From: Actinomycetes bacterium
GTDB taxonomy: Bacteria > Actinomycetota > Acidimicrobiia > Acidimicrobiales > RAAP-2
Direction of reading: 5' to 3'
Length of the DNA stretch: 23,761 nt
Assembly: GCA_021791615.1 (NCBI GenBank)
Contig: JAJYWG010000291.1
Span: forward strand, 1 to 23,761
Below are positions 6,606 through 14,067 of the stretch, in pieces (within the stretch, counting starts at the first letter, position 1; every line of letters begins with the position of its first letter). The notes below the pieces were generated by a model. The model was not told the DNA's origin. It made no database searches and saw only the letters and a list, made by a program, of their open reading frames with translations. The position numbers were made by a program, and so were the translations under genes.

Positions 6606-7043
6606 ATGGCGGGGCGGCAACTGACCGCTCGATCGGTACTCCCCGCTGTCGCTGCATGCGTCGTGGTCGCTCTCTTGGTCGCTGCGTGCGGGAGCAGCGG
6701 ACAGGCCCTCGCCCGCCAGGCCTGCACCCACGTCCATCGTGCTTACGTCCTCTTCGGCGAGGGCGCGAGAGCCACTGATGCGGCGCGTGCCCAAGCCGAT
6801 CGCAGCCAATCGCTCGCCCAGCTCGAGGCGGCTCTTCCGATCGCGGCTCGAGCCACGTCCGCTGATCCGCAGTGGAACCCGCTGATGACCACCCTCGAAG
6901 AGTCCGGGTTCAACACAGAGAGCCATCTGTTCCCTGCGCTCCTCGCCCAGTGTGCTCTCGCCGATAGCCAGAACGAACAGGCCCCAGTCGTGGCGCCGAA
7001 CGGAGCGACATCGGCGGCATCCTCCGGCAGAGGTTCCAGATAG
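6606..7043 (+). CDS. Small predicted lipoprotein of unknown function
   Basis: A 145-residue protein with an N-terminal signal sequence (basic start, hydrophobic 11-27) ending in the lipobox LVAAC, so Cys28 would be lipidated and the protein anchored on the outer face of the membrane. The mature part is about 115 residues, helical (ARAQADRSQSLAQLEAALPIAARA), with two further Cys (residues 40 and about 118) that could form a disulfide, and a Ser/Gly-rich end. No known domain is recognised. The ATG lies 1 bp past the stop of the upstream gene, indicating an operon. Confidence 0.72.
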   Translation: MAGRQLTARSVLPAVAACVVVALLVAACGSSGQALARQACTHVHRAYVLFGEGARATDAARAQADRSQSLAQLEAALPIAARATSADPQWNPLMTTLEESGFNTESHLFPALLAQCALADSQNEQAPVVAPNGATSAASSGRGSR

Positions 7044-7107
7044 CGGCTTCGAGGGGAACCGGCGCTTGGGAGCAGGCCGCACCGCGTTCACCCGGCGCCG
7101 GTGGATC

Positions 7108-9564
7108 TCACGTTCGCTGCTTGGACTCTGCCATCTGTTCTCGACCGACCTTCACCACCTGCGGCCAGATCTGGGGGGCGAAGAGCTCACCCCCTGTATT
7201 GGTGAAGTGGATGCCGTCGGAACGGCGGACCTGGACACCGTGGATGAACTCTTCGTACTTCCCCCCAGGGCACACCATCGAGTGAAAGTGGAGCACCGAG
7301 ACAGTGCCGGGATCTTCCGCGGCCACTTCCTCCACAAGGCGGTTGTAGATCGCGACGCGGCGAGGTGTGCTTGTGGGCCACAGTTGGCCGTTGGGCTGAT
7401 CGCCGACGTCGTAGCACGGAGCAGTGAGGAGCACGACTTTGGCTCCCCGGGCATCGGCAATCCCAACGGTGTAGATGAGCTGGCGCTTCACGTATGCGGC
7501 GAAGGACGGTTGGGTGATGTTGGTCCACTTCCCCTTGTATGTGCGTGTCATCACCTCCCACCGCCCTGCGAGGAGCATGACGACGTTCGGGTGGAACGTC
7601 GCGACCCAATGGCGGTACCAGACTGTCCACCGTTCCGCCCCCGGGCGTGCAGCGTGCCCCAGCGTCGGGGGTGTTGTGTAGACGAGTGGGATCGATGCCG
7701 GCGCCTTGTTGGTGTTGCACGGGGTGGCAACCGGTTCGATGGTTCCCTGGCCTGTGTACTCGCTGCCTTCGGTCACCCCGCAGCCGAGTATTGCCTGGTC
7801 GCTCTCGTCGACGTCGTAGGCCTTCTCCTCCAGGGAGAGACCGATCCCCAGGGTGAGGGCCGTCGAATCACCAATCAGCAGCACTTTCACCGGTGGTCCT
7901 TTGTAGAGGGCCGCCCCCTTGAGAGGCCGAACAGCGGGCAGTGTCGAGAGGGCCGGCGCGCTCGTCGCGACGACCACGGCCGTCGCGACTGCCGCTACTG
8001 CGACCGGGGTCGCGACCCACGCACGCCACTGTCTGAAGAACTGCCCCTGACGAATGGGACGTTCGACCAAGTAGAACGACAGCGTCGCCACCGCGATGGT
8101 GACGGCGCACCGCACACCAAACAGGGGATAGCCGGTGAGGCCGGTGCGCTGCCCGTCGAGCCACTGGAACAAAGGGAAATGCCACAGGTACATGCCGTAA
8201 GAGATCCTGCCCAGGTATCGCAACGGGGAGATCGAGAGTGCAGACGCCAGCCATGACCCCTGCACGCACACCACGCACACGAGCACGAGAGCCGTTGCCA
8301 GAGAGACGACCAAGAACCCCCCGCGCCACAGGAACGGGGCGTCGTAGGCGACTCTCCACCACATCACGGCGCTGGCCAAAAAGCCGACCGTGCCGGCTCC
8401 CACCAGGAGCAAACGAAGCCGGCGGCTCTGCACCATCCACGCAATGTCCCCCCCGACCCGAAGGCGGGCACGAGCCCGGATCGAAGGCATGGTGCCTCGG
8501 GACCGGCGCCGCTCGGCGACCATTGCGAGCACCACTGCCATCGTGGCTCCCGCGAGTAGCACTTGGGCGTGGGTATCGGTCCCGTAGTACAGCCGGGTGA
8601 CGTTCATCCCAGGGTGGTACAGCAGGGCCATCTCGGTAGCCGATGCCAGCATGCCGACCACGCACACCGTCAGCAGCACACGGAGGCTCTTGGTGAAGTG
8701 CATCACCGCCAGCACCACCAGAGGCCAGATCAAGTAGAACTGTTCTTCGATCGCCAGCGACCACGTGTGGGTGAGGAGCGACACCGGACCGGTCTGGACG
8801 AAGTAGTTGCTCCCGATCAGGATGAAGTGCCAGTTGGCGACGTAGAAGAGGGTCGAGAGCGCGTCGAGCCGAAGATCGGGGTACGTGCCCTTCGGTACCA
8901 CGAACTCGGCATAGAAAGCGACGAACAGCAGCACCAGGAAGAGCGCCGGCAGCAGCCGGCGGGCACGCCGGGCCCAGAATGCACCGAGGCGGATTGACAT
9001 CCGGTGGCGCCACTCGCCGAGAAGCAAGGTCGTGATGAGGAAGCCCGAGAGCACGAAGAACGTGTCGACTCCCAAGAATCCTGCCGGCAAGAACGGAATT
9101 TCGCTGTGGAAAGCCATGACGCCCAACACCGCCAGGGCGCGTACCCCGTCGAGGGCTGGGAGGTAGCCAAGGCCAGGCTGCTCGCGCGGAGCGTCAGGGT
9201 CGGGAACACCGGTCTCGCCGTCAACGCCGGTCTCGCCGTCAACACCGGTCTCGCCGTCAACACCGGTCTCGCCGTCAACACCGGTCTCGCCGTCAACGCC
9301 AGTCAGGTCGGCAAGACCCGATGGCTCCCCCCATGGCGGGCCATCTGCACGCTCGCTCAAGTCCCGTCGCTCCCAACCATTCCCGACCCCACTGCCTCTC
9401 CCCTGTCGTACATCCGTTCCACTATGCGCACAGTTCTGCACAACCATGCGTTCCCGACCAGGCCGAACCTCCGCCAAATCCGAGCCGAACCCCCGCCGAG
9501 CCGTTCCCATCCGGGCAAATCCGTCCCGAACGGATCCCTGCCTCGGCAGAGATCCGTTCGCCAC
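7108..9564 (-). CDS. Acyltransferase-3 / SGNH O-acyltransferase (OafA-like)
   Basis: An integral-membrane enzyme of the OafA/YrhL type, expected to transfer acyl groups, commonly acetyl, to cell-surface glycans outside the cell. A disordered N-terminus of about 130 residues contains five copies of a TGVDGE repeat. The acyltransferase-3 domain follows (about 135-530, some ten helices) with its opening signature LPALDGVRALAVLGVMAFH (His153) and the GVDTFFVLSGFLI segment. A linker helix leads to a C-terminal SGNH domain with the GDS block (Ser567) and the DGIHFTNTGG block (Asp783, His786). At 818 residues it is long because of the N-terminal extension. The GTG at 9564 is uncertain: no clear ribosome site is seen, and ATG codons at 9510 or 9447 are possible. 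It is convergent with the lipoprotein gene. Confidence 0.88.
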   Translation of the reverse strand: MANGSLPRQGSVRDGFARMGTARRGFGSDLAEVRPGRERMVVQNCAHSGTDVRQGRGSGVGNGWERRDLSERADGPPWGEPSGLADLTGVDGETGVDGETGVDGETGVDGETGVDGETGVPDPDAPREQPGLGYLPALDGVRALAVLGVMAFHSEIPFLPAGFLGVDTFFVLSGFLITTLLLGEWRHRMSIRLGAFWARRARRLLPALFLVLLFVAFYAEFVVPKGTYPDLRLDALSTLFYVANWHFILIGSNYFVQTGPVSLLTHTWSLAIEEQFYLIWPLVVLAVMHFTKSLRVLLTVCVVGMLASATEMALLYHPGMNVTRLYYGTDTHAQVLLAGATMAVVLAMVAERRRSRGTMPSIRARARLRVGGDIAWMVQSRRLRLLLVGAGTVGFLASAVMWWRVAYDAPFLWRGGFLVVSLATALVLVCVVCVQGSWLASALSISPLRYLGRISYGMYLWHFPLFQWLDGQRTGLTGYPLFGVRCAVTIAVATLSFYLVERPIRQGQFFRQWRAWVATPVAVAAVATAVVVATSAPALSTLPAVRPLKGAALYKGPPVKVLLIGDSTALTLGIGLSLEEKAYDVDESDQAILGCGVTEGSEYTGQGTIEPVATPCNTNKAPASIPLVYTTPPTLGHAARPGAERWTVWYRHWVATFHPNVVMLLAGRWEVMTRTYKGKWTNITQPSFAAYVKRQLIYTVGIADARGAKVVLLTAPCYDVGDQPNGQLWPTSTPRRVAIYNRLVEEVAAEDPGTVSVLHFHSMVCPGGKYEEFIHGVQVRRSDGIHFTNTGGELFAPQIWPQVVKVGREQMAESKQRT
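9205..9294. repeat. 18-bp minisatellite in the acyltransferase gene
   Basis: Five units of AACACCGGTCTCGCCGTC (A or G at position 4) run from 9205 to 9294, with a degenerate sixth after them. On the minus strand they encode the TGVDGE repeats of the cytoplasmic N-terminus. Nearly identical neighbouring copies suggest recent slippage or unequal exchange. Confidence 0.92.
9528..9559. repeat. Near-perfect 32-bp palindrome at the 5' end of the acyltransferase gene
   Basis: GAACGGATC (9528-9536) and GATCCGTTC (9551-9559) pair perfectly. Inside them CTGCC and GGCAG extend the stem around a 2-bp loop, with one C/A mismatch. It lies a few bases inside the longest reading frame. If translation really begins at 9510 or 9447 it would be a leader or operator element instead. 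Confidence 0.55.
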
Positions 9565-10171
9565 TTCTCATGCGTGCTCGAGCATGTTCCCAATGGGGTC
9601 GGAGGCCGGGGCGCCAGCGCCGGGACCCGATCTCCTTCATCATTTCAGAACCTGCCGCGCTATTGACGGCACCCTGGGCGTCCTCGATTTTCAGATACTC
9701 CGATCCCGTATCCGAGCACCCTCGCCTCATCGGCTCTTGACGCCAGTTTGGCCGACCGTAGGAATACGCTGGAACGCACGGCGAACAGGCGCACCTGGCG
9801 CTCGACGGAAGATCGATCGTGAGTGCGCTCACGCGAATGCACACAGGGACGATCCGTCACACGAGGTGCCCCCAGCGCCGGCCACGCCCTGACACCGCCA
9901 CGCCACTATGCCATTACGCCGACGCCAGACCTCCGGAAAACCGATGCGACCTGTCGCAGCGCGGACAGCTCTCGTCAACAGTCGCGCAATGCGTCGCACC
10001 CGCTCCAGAGCGCTGCCTTCCTTGCCCGACCACTTGGAGCACCGGTTCACCGATGCCCGTCCGCTCCAAGAACCAGCGGCCGGACGCGCCCACCCGGCGC
10101 GTGCCCACCCGGCGCGTGCCCACCCGGCGCGTGCCCAACTGTCATACACCAGCCCGCGCTCTCGCCGTCGC
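9565..10171. other. Divergent intergenic region with short repeats
   Basis: About 600 bp separate the acyltransferase and CHAP genes. A plus-strand frame is open from 9908, but its third-position GC looks lower than in the CHAP domain, so I treat most of it as non-coding. A TTGACG at 9737-9742 could be a -35 box, yet no well-spaced -10 follows. A 15-bp triplicate repeat lies near the right end (10089-10133). No RNA gene was recognised. Confidence 0.35.
10089..10133. repeat. Three 15-bp tandem repeats before the CHAP gene
   Basis: CCCACCCGGCGCGTG occurs three times without change. If the longer CHAP frame (start at 9908 or 9989) is used, they encode an Ala-His-Pro-Ala-Arg repeat in the cytoplasmic N-terminus. 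If translation starts at 10172 they are in the leader. Confidence 0.85.
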
Positions 10172-10846
10172 ATGCGACCCGGCCCGAAACGCCACCGGGC
10201 CCGCACCGCGCTGCTCGTCGTCGTCTCGTTGCTCCTCCTCGCCGGCGCGGCCGTCGAGATCGCCCGTCACGAGAGCGGACCGGCGCTCTCCCCGCTGCGG
10301 GCCCGGATCGTGTCGATCGCCGAGAGCCAACTGGGCTACCGGACGGATCCGCCCGACAGCTACTGCAACAAATTCAGCGCATACTGGGGATCGGGCACAG
10401 CCACAGGATGCCCGGCCGGACTGCGAAGCGAGGAGTGGTGCGCCGACTTCGCCGCCTGGGTCTGGCAGAAAGCGGGCGCGGTCGTCGTTTACCACTTCGG
10501 CACAGGCGACTTGAACTCGGCGTCGTACAGCTTTTACCAGTGGGGGGTGGCCCACGGCACGTGGCACCCTGTCGGTTCCAACTACACGCCCCAGCCTGGC
10601 GACGCCGCTGTGTACGGACTGGACGTCACAACACAGACCGCCGTGCACGTGGCGATCGTCACCAGCGACCCACCGGGAGAGAAGGGGCCTGACGTCGTGA
10701 ACGGCGACGGGGACCGGACGGGGTTCAGCGTGGTGGAGACCGGCACGGACCAGTTCAAAGCCGACGTCCATTCGCCCGGAGGGCTCCTCTCCGGCTACGT
10801 CTCGCCTACGTCGCCGGCGACCCCAGCCTCCGCTCGGTCAGGGTGA
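10172..10846 (+). CDS. Membrane-anchored CHAP-domain peptidoglycan hydrolase
   Basis: A 224-residue protein with a basic N-terminus and one transmembrane helix (about 13-30), followed by an extracytoplasmic CHAP (NlpC/P60-like) cysteine amidase/endopeptidase domain. Seen are the start of the domain (IVSIAESQLGYRTDP), the catalytic Cys90 in EEWCADFAAWVW, the PQPGDAAVYG loop and the catalytic His159 in AVHVAIVTS. It probably cuts peptide links of the cell wall. The frame is open to 9908, but the ATG at 10172 gives a typical basic-plus-helix N-terminus, so I prefer it; an ATG at 9989 is the alternative. Downstream, the minus-strand ALDH gene converges on it. Confidence 0.8.
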   Translation: MRPGPKRHRARTALLVVVSLLLLAGAAVEIARHESGPALSPLRARIVSIAESQLGYRTDPPDSYCNKFSAYWGSGTATGCPAGLRSEEWCADFAAWVWQKAGAVVVYHFGTGDLNSASYSFYQWGVAHGTWHPVGSNYTPQPGDAAVYGLDVTTQTAVHVAIVTSDPPGEKGPDVVNGDGDRTGFSVVETGTDQFKADVHSPGGLLSGYVSPTSPATPASARSG

Positions 10847-10862
10847 TCGAGCGCCCCGGCGA

Positions 10863-10902
10863 CCCCCAGGCCCCAGACCCCAAACCCCAAACCCCAGACC
10901 CC
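10863..10902. repeat. Six-run C4/G4 heptad repeat (G-quadruplex motif)
   Basis: Six runs of four or five C (10863-10867, 10871-10874, 10878-10881, 10885-10888, 10892-10895, 10899-10902) are each separated by exactly 3 bases (AGG, AGA, AAA, AAA, AGA). The minus strand therefore reads GGGG-TCT-GGGG-TTT and so on, a strong four-tetrad G-quadruplex motif. It lies 5 bp past the ALDH stop codon, so the G-rich form would be in the 3' end of the ALDH mRNA. It may serve in place of a hairpin terminator between the two convergent genes. Confidence 0.85.
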
Positions 10903-10907
10903 GGGCG

Positions 10908-12374
10908 TCAGACCTCCGGCGTGAACCCCGCCGGCAGGGCGATGGACTTCTTCTCCAAGAAGATGTCCAGGCCCTCCGGGCCGAACTCCCGGCCGATCCC
11001 CGAGCTCTTGTACCCGCCGAACGGGGTGGCGAAGTCGATCGGCACAGGGGTGTTGAGCATGTAGGTGCCGGTGCGGACCTGTCGGGCGATCCCGAGGCCC
11101 CGGTCGTTGTCGGCGGTCCACACCGAGCCGCACAGCCCGTAGTCCGAGTCGTTGGCGATGGCCACCGCGTCGGCGTCGTCGTCGTAGGGGATCGCCACCA
11201 GGACCGGGCCGAAGATCTCCTCTTGGGCGATCTTCATGGCGTTGTCGACCCCTGAGAAGACGGTGGGCTCCACGTAGTAGCCGCGGTCCATGGCGGCAGG
11301 GCGGCCGCCGCCGACGGCGACCTTGGCCCCCTGCTCCTCCCCGCTGCGGAGGTAGCCCTCGACGCGGTCGCGCTGGCGAGCGGCCACGAGCGGCCCCACC
11401 TCGGTGGCCGGATCGAGCGGATCGCCGACGACCATGGCGCCCACACGCTCCACCAGTGCGTCGACCACCTCGTCGTAGCGGCTCCGCGGGGCGAGGATCC
11501 GGGTCTGGGCGATGCACGCCTGGCCGTTGTTCATGAGGGCGTTGGGCAGCAGGCCGGCCAGCGTGGTGTCCAAGTCGGCGTCGTCGAGGACGATGGCTGC
11601 CGACTTTCCACCCAGCTCGAGGGTGCAACGCTTCAAGCGCTCTCCGCAGAGCCCGCCGATCCGGCGTCCCGCCGCCGAAGACCCCGTGAACGACACCTTG
11701 TCCACACCCGGGTGGGTCACGAGGTGCTCGCCCACCTCTCTCCCCGCCGGGAGCACCGAGAGGACGCCCCGGGGCAGCCCGGCGTCGTTGAAGATCTCGG
11801 CCAGCCGGAAGGCGTCGAGCGGCGTCTCGGGTGCCGGCTTGAACACCACCGTGCAGCCCGCGAGCAGCGCCGGCGCGAGCTTGGCCGACGCGATGAACAA
11901 CGGCACGTTCCACGGGGCGATGGCAGCGACGACCCCGACGGGTTCCTTGGTCACGAGGACTTGGGGGTTGAGCACACCGGAGCGCACCTCGTCGAACGCG
12001 AAGGTGGAGGCCAGCCCGGCGTAGTAGTTGAACACCATGGTGGGGGCCATCACTTGCCCGAGCTGTGCCCAGGACACGGGCGAGCCCATCTCCGTCGAGA
12101 TCGTCGTCGCCATGTCGACCATCTCGGCCATGATCGCCTCGGCCGCTTTCGACAGGATCGCTCCGCGCTCGACCGGCGTCATCTCGCGCCATGGGCCGTG
12201 CTCGAGCGCCTTGCGGGCGCTGGCCACGGCGGCATCGACGTCGGCCTCGCACGCATCGGGCACCCGGGCGACCACTTCTTCGGTGGACGGCGAGATCACC
12301 TCGATCGTCCCGGTCCCCTGCGGGGCGACCCACTCTCCTCCGATGAACAGCCGGTCGTAGTCCTTCACTGCCAT
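10908..12374 (-). CDS. Aldehyde dehydrogenase (NAD(P)-dependent)
   Basis: A complete 488-residue cytosolic aldehyde dehydrogenase that oxidises an aldehyde to the acid. All family landmarks are present: Asn156 in APWNVP, Lys179 in VFKPAPETP, the FTGSSAAG nucleotide-binding turn at 229-236, the general base Glu253 in LELGGK, the catalytic Cys287 in NNGQACIAQ, EIFGPVLVAI and the C-terminal PFGGYKSSGIGREFG. The frame is open to 12629, but the ATG at 12374 has a strong AAGGAGG 5-6 nt upstream and begins at the usual family position. The substrate is not evident; betaine-aldehyde or fatty-aldehyde-type relatives are possible. It could process aldehydes from the amine oxidase encoded at 21820-23211, but the genes are 9 kb apart. 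Confidence 0.93.
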   Translation of the reverse strand: MAVKDYDRLFIGGEWVAPQGTGTIEVISPSTEEVVARVPDACEADVDAAVASARKALEHGPWREMTPVERGAILSKAAEAIMAEMVDMATTISTEMGSPVSWAQLGQVMAPTMVFNYYAGLASTFAFDEVRSGVLNPQVLVTKEPVGVVAAIAPWNVPLFIASAKLAPALLAGCTVVFKPAPETPLDAFRLAEIFNDAGLPRGVLSVLPAGREVGEHLVTHPGVDKVSFTGSSAAGRRIGGLCGERLKRCTLELGGKSAAIVLDDADLDTTLAGLLPNALMNNGQACIAQTRILAPRSRYDEVVDALVERVGAMVVGDPLDPATEVGPLVAARQRDRVEGYLRSGEEQGAKVAVGGGRPAAMDRGYYVEPTVFSGVDNAMKIAQEEIFGPVLVAIPYDDDADAVAIANDSDYGLCGSVWTADNDRGLGIARQVRTGTYMLNTPVPIDFATPFGGYKSSGIGREFGPEGLDIFLEKKSIALPAGFTPEV

Positions 12375-12400
12375 GGCCCCTCCTTGGGTACTCGAGGCGG

Positions 12401-12420
12401 AAATAGAACGCGATACAATT
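12401..12420. promoter_or_regulatory. Divergent ALDH / diguanylate cyclase promoter region
   Basis: This is the AT-richest part of the short gap between the two divergent genes. On the plus strand TACAAT (12414-12419) is a good -10 match. On the minus strand a TTCTAT-type -10 is possible for ALDH. TAGAAC-GC-GATACA is a weak partial palindrome that could bind a TetR-type repressor of catabolic genes, but symmetry is poor. Confidence 0.35.
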
Positions 12421-12513
12421 CGCCGGGTATTGATGGTAGCCACCGCCACGGTGGACCGACAGCCGGGGTGGCGTGCCTGCATCCCCTCGCCGGGCCCAAT
12501 GCCCTCACCCACG

Positions 12514-14058
12514 ATGTCCAACGACGACCTGCGCCCGAGCGCTGCCCCAGCCACGAAGGACGCGAGCGAGCTGCGGGCACCCTCCGGGGTCCGGCGGCCC
12601 TCCAGCGCCCAGGTCCAGCTCCTGTTCATCGGGGGCTACGTCGTGGCCGCCGCGGCCATCGCACCTTTCGCGTCGACCGCGCTGCATCGCACACCGGCCT
12701 TCCTTCCGGCCCAGCTCGCCGCCGTCTTCGTCGAAGCCCTCCTCACCGCGCTGCTGCTGTTCCAGCGCTTCCACCTGAGCGGCGGGCTCCGCCTGGCCGG
12801 GCTCGGATCGGCCTACCTCCTGCACGCGTCCTTCGCGGTTGCCTACGGGCTCGCGTTCGGCCGGTCGGTGAGCAACGTGGTCCTCCCCGGAAGCCTGGAC
12901 TCCACCCCGGTGTGGGTATGGCTGGCATGGCACACCCTGTTCCCGGTCGCAGTAGCCGCGGGGCTCTGGCCCCGCCGCTCCAGCCGTTCCCGCCCGGCGG
13001 GCGCTCTCGACCACGCCGACACACCCGATGCCCCCGATGGACCTGTCCTGCCCATGAGCTTCGGTACGGCCACTGCGCCGAGCTCGCCCGAGCTCCCCCG
13101 ATGGACGAAGATCTGGATCGGCGCCGGCGCCGCGCTGGCGACGGTCGCCGTGACGACGGCCGTGATCGTCGCCGCCGGGCCCCACCTGCCCACGTTGGTC
13201 GTGGGGACGCGCTACTCGGGCACGACCCACGCCATCGACGCCGCCGTCCTGGCCGTCAACCTCCTCGCCGCCGGTCTGGCGCTCGCGTGGAGCCGGCACC
13301 TGGGCGCCGTGGTCCGCTGGGCGGCCCTGGCCGTGACCGCATCGATATTCGATGTGCTGTTCGCGCTCTTGTCCGACCAGCGCTACTCCTTGGGCTGGTA
13401 CCTGTCGCGGACCGGGGACATCGTCGTGGCGAGCGTGGTGCTGGTCGCCCTGGTCCACGAAGTCGGTCGCCTCTACCGTCGCCTCTTGGACCAGCATCGC
13501 CAGCTCGCCGAACGGGCGACCCACGACCCGCTCACCGGGGTGCTCACCCGGGCCGCGATCTTGGACCTGCTGGACGCCGCCCACCTCGAGCACACGGCGC
13601 TGGGAGGAGAGGCACGCCGCGGTGCGGACGCCGTCGCCCGCACCCCGTACTCGGTGGCCATGGCCGACCTCGACCACTTCAAGGAGGTGAACGACCGCTA
13701 CGGCCATCTCGTCGGCGACCAGGTTCTCGCCGAGGCTGCGGCCCGGGCCCGGCGAGCCCTGCGCGCTGCCGACAGCATCGGACGGTACGGAGGAGAGGAG
13801 TTCCTCGTCGTCCTGCCCCATTGCCGGCTCGAGCAGGCCGTCGAAGTGGCCGAGCGGGTGAGGTCGGCCGTCTCCTCGACGCCCATCGCGACCACTGCCG
13901 GGGACATCACGATGACCTTGAGCATCGGGGTGGCCGATGCCGAGCCGGGCACCACTGCGGTGGGCACGGTCGACCGTGCCGACCAAGCTCTCTACCGGGC
14001 CAAGGAGGCCGGCCGGGACCGATGCGCGGCAGCCACCCCGTCCCTCCGTCCTCGGTAG
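12514..14058 (+). CDS. MASE4-GGDEF diguanylate cyclase
   Basis: A 514-residue membrane protein predicted to make cyclic di-GMP. The N-terminal half has about eight transmembrane helices with the MASE4 sensor signature (GSAYLLHASFAVAYGLAFG, then PVWVWLAWHTLFP). The C-terminal GGDEF domain starts at HDPLTGVLTR (about 337) and contains the metal-site ADLDHF (Asp385) and the active-site loop GGEEF (426-430), a functional variant of GGDEF. An inhibitory I-site RAAD (417-420) lies exactly five residues before it, so product feedback is expected. No EAL domain is present. Upstream ATGs at 12499 and 12433 are possible starts; the latter lies 13 nt past a TACAAT. The frame to 12373 overlaps the ALDH start and is rejected. 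Confidence 0.88.
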   Translation: MSNDDLRPSAAPATKDASELRAPSGVRRPSSAQVQLLFIGGYVVAAAAIAPFASTALHRTPAFLPAQLAAVFVEALLTALLLFQRFHLSGGLRLAGLGSAYLLHASFAVAYGLAFGRSVSNVVLPGSLDSTPVWVWLAWHTLFPVAVAAGLWPRRSSRSRPAGALDHADTPDAPDGPVLPMSFGTATAPSSPELPRWTKIWIGAGAALATVAVTTAVIVAAGPHLPTLVVGTRYSGTTHAIDAAVLAVNLLAAGLALAWSRHLGAVVRWAALAVTASIFDVLFALLSDQRYSLGWYLSRTGDIVVASVVLVALVHEVGRLYRRLLDQHRQLAERATHDPLTGVLTRAAILDLLDAAHLEHTALGGEARRGADAVARTPYSVAMADLDHFKEVNDRYGHLVGDQVLAEAAARARRALRAADSIGRYGGEEFLVVLPHCRLEQAVEVAERVRSAVSSTPIATTAGDITMTLSIGVADAEPGTTAVGTVDRADQALYRAKEAGRDRCAAATPSLRPR

Positions 14059-14061
14059 GCT
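14056..14061 (+). promoter_or_regulatory. Putative leaderless -10 box of the kinase gene
   Basis: TAGGCT ends exactly 6 nt before the GTG at 14068. Its first three bases are the TAG stop codon of the diguanylate cyclase gene, so a terminator codon and a promoter element would share bases. Confidence 0.45.
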
Positions 14062-14067
14062 CGGCGC

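Noticed and set aside
7032..7061. GGTTCC/GGAACC stem between lipoprotein and acyltransferase genes as terminator
   Set aside because: The loop is long and no T-run follows, so support is too weak.
9205..9294. Possible CRISPR array
   Set aside because: The 18-bp units are directly adjacent without spacers and are in-frame coding repeats.
10863..10902. Replicon end or telomere
   Set aside because: The repeat resembles GGGGTTT telomere units but is only six units long and lies inside the chromosome between two ordinary genes.
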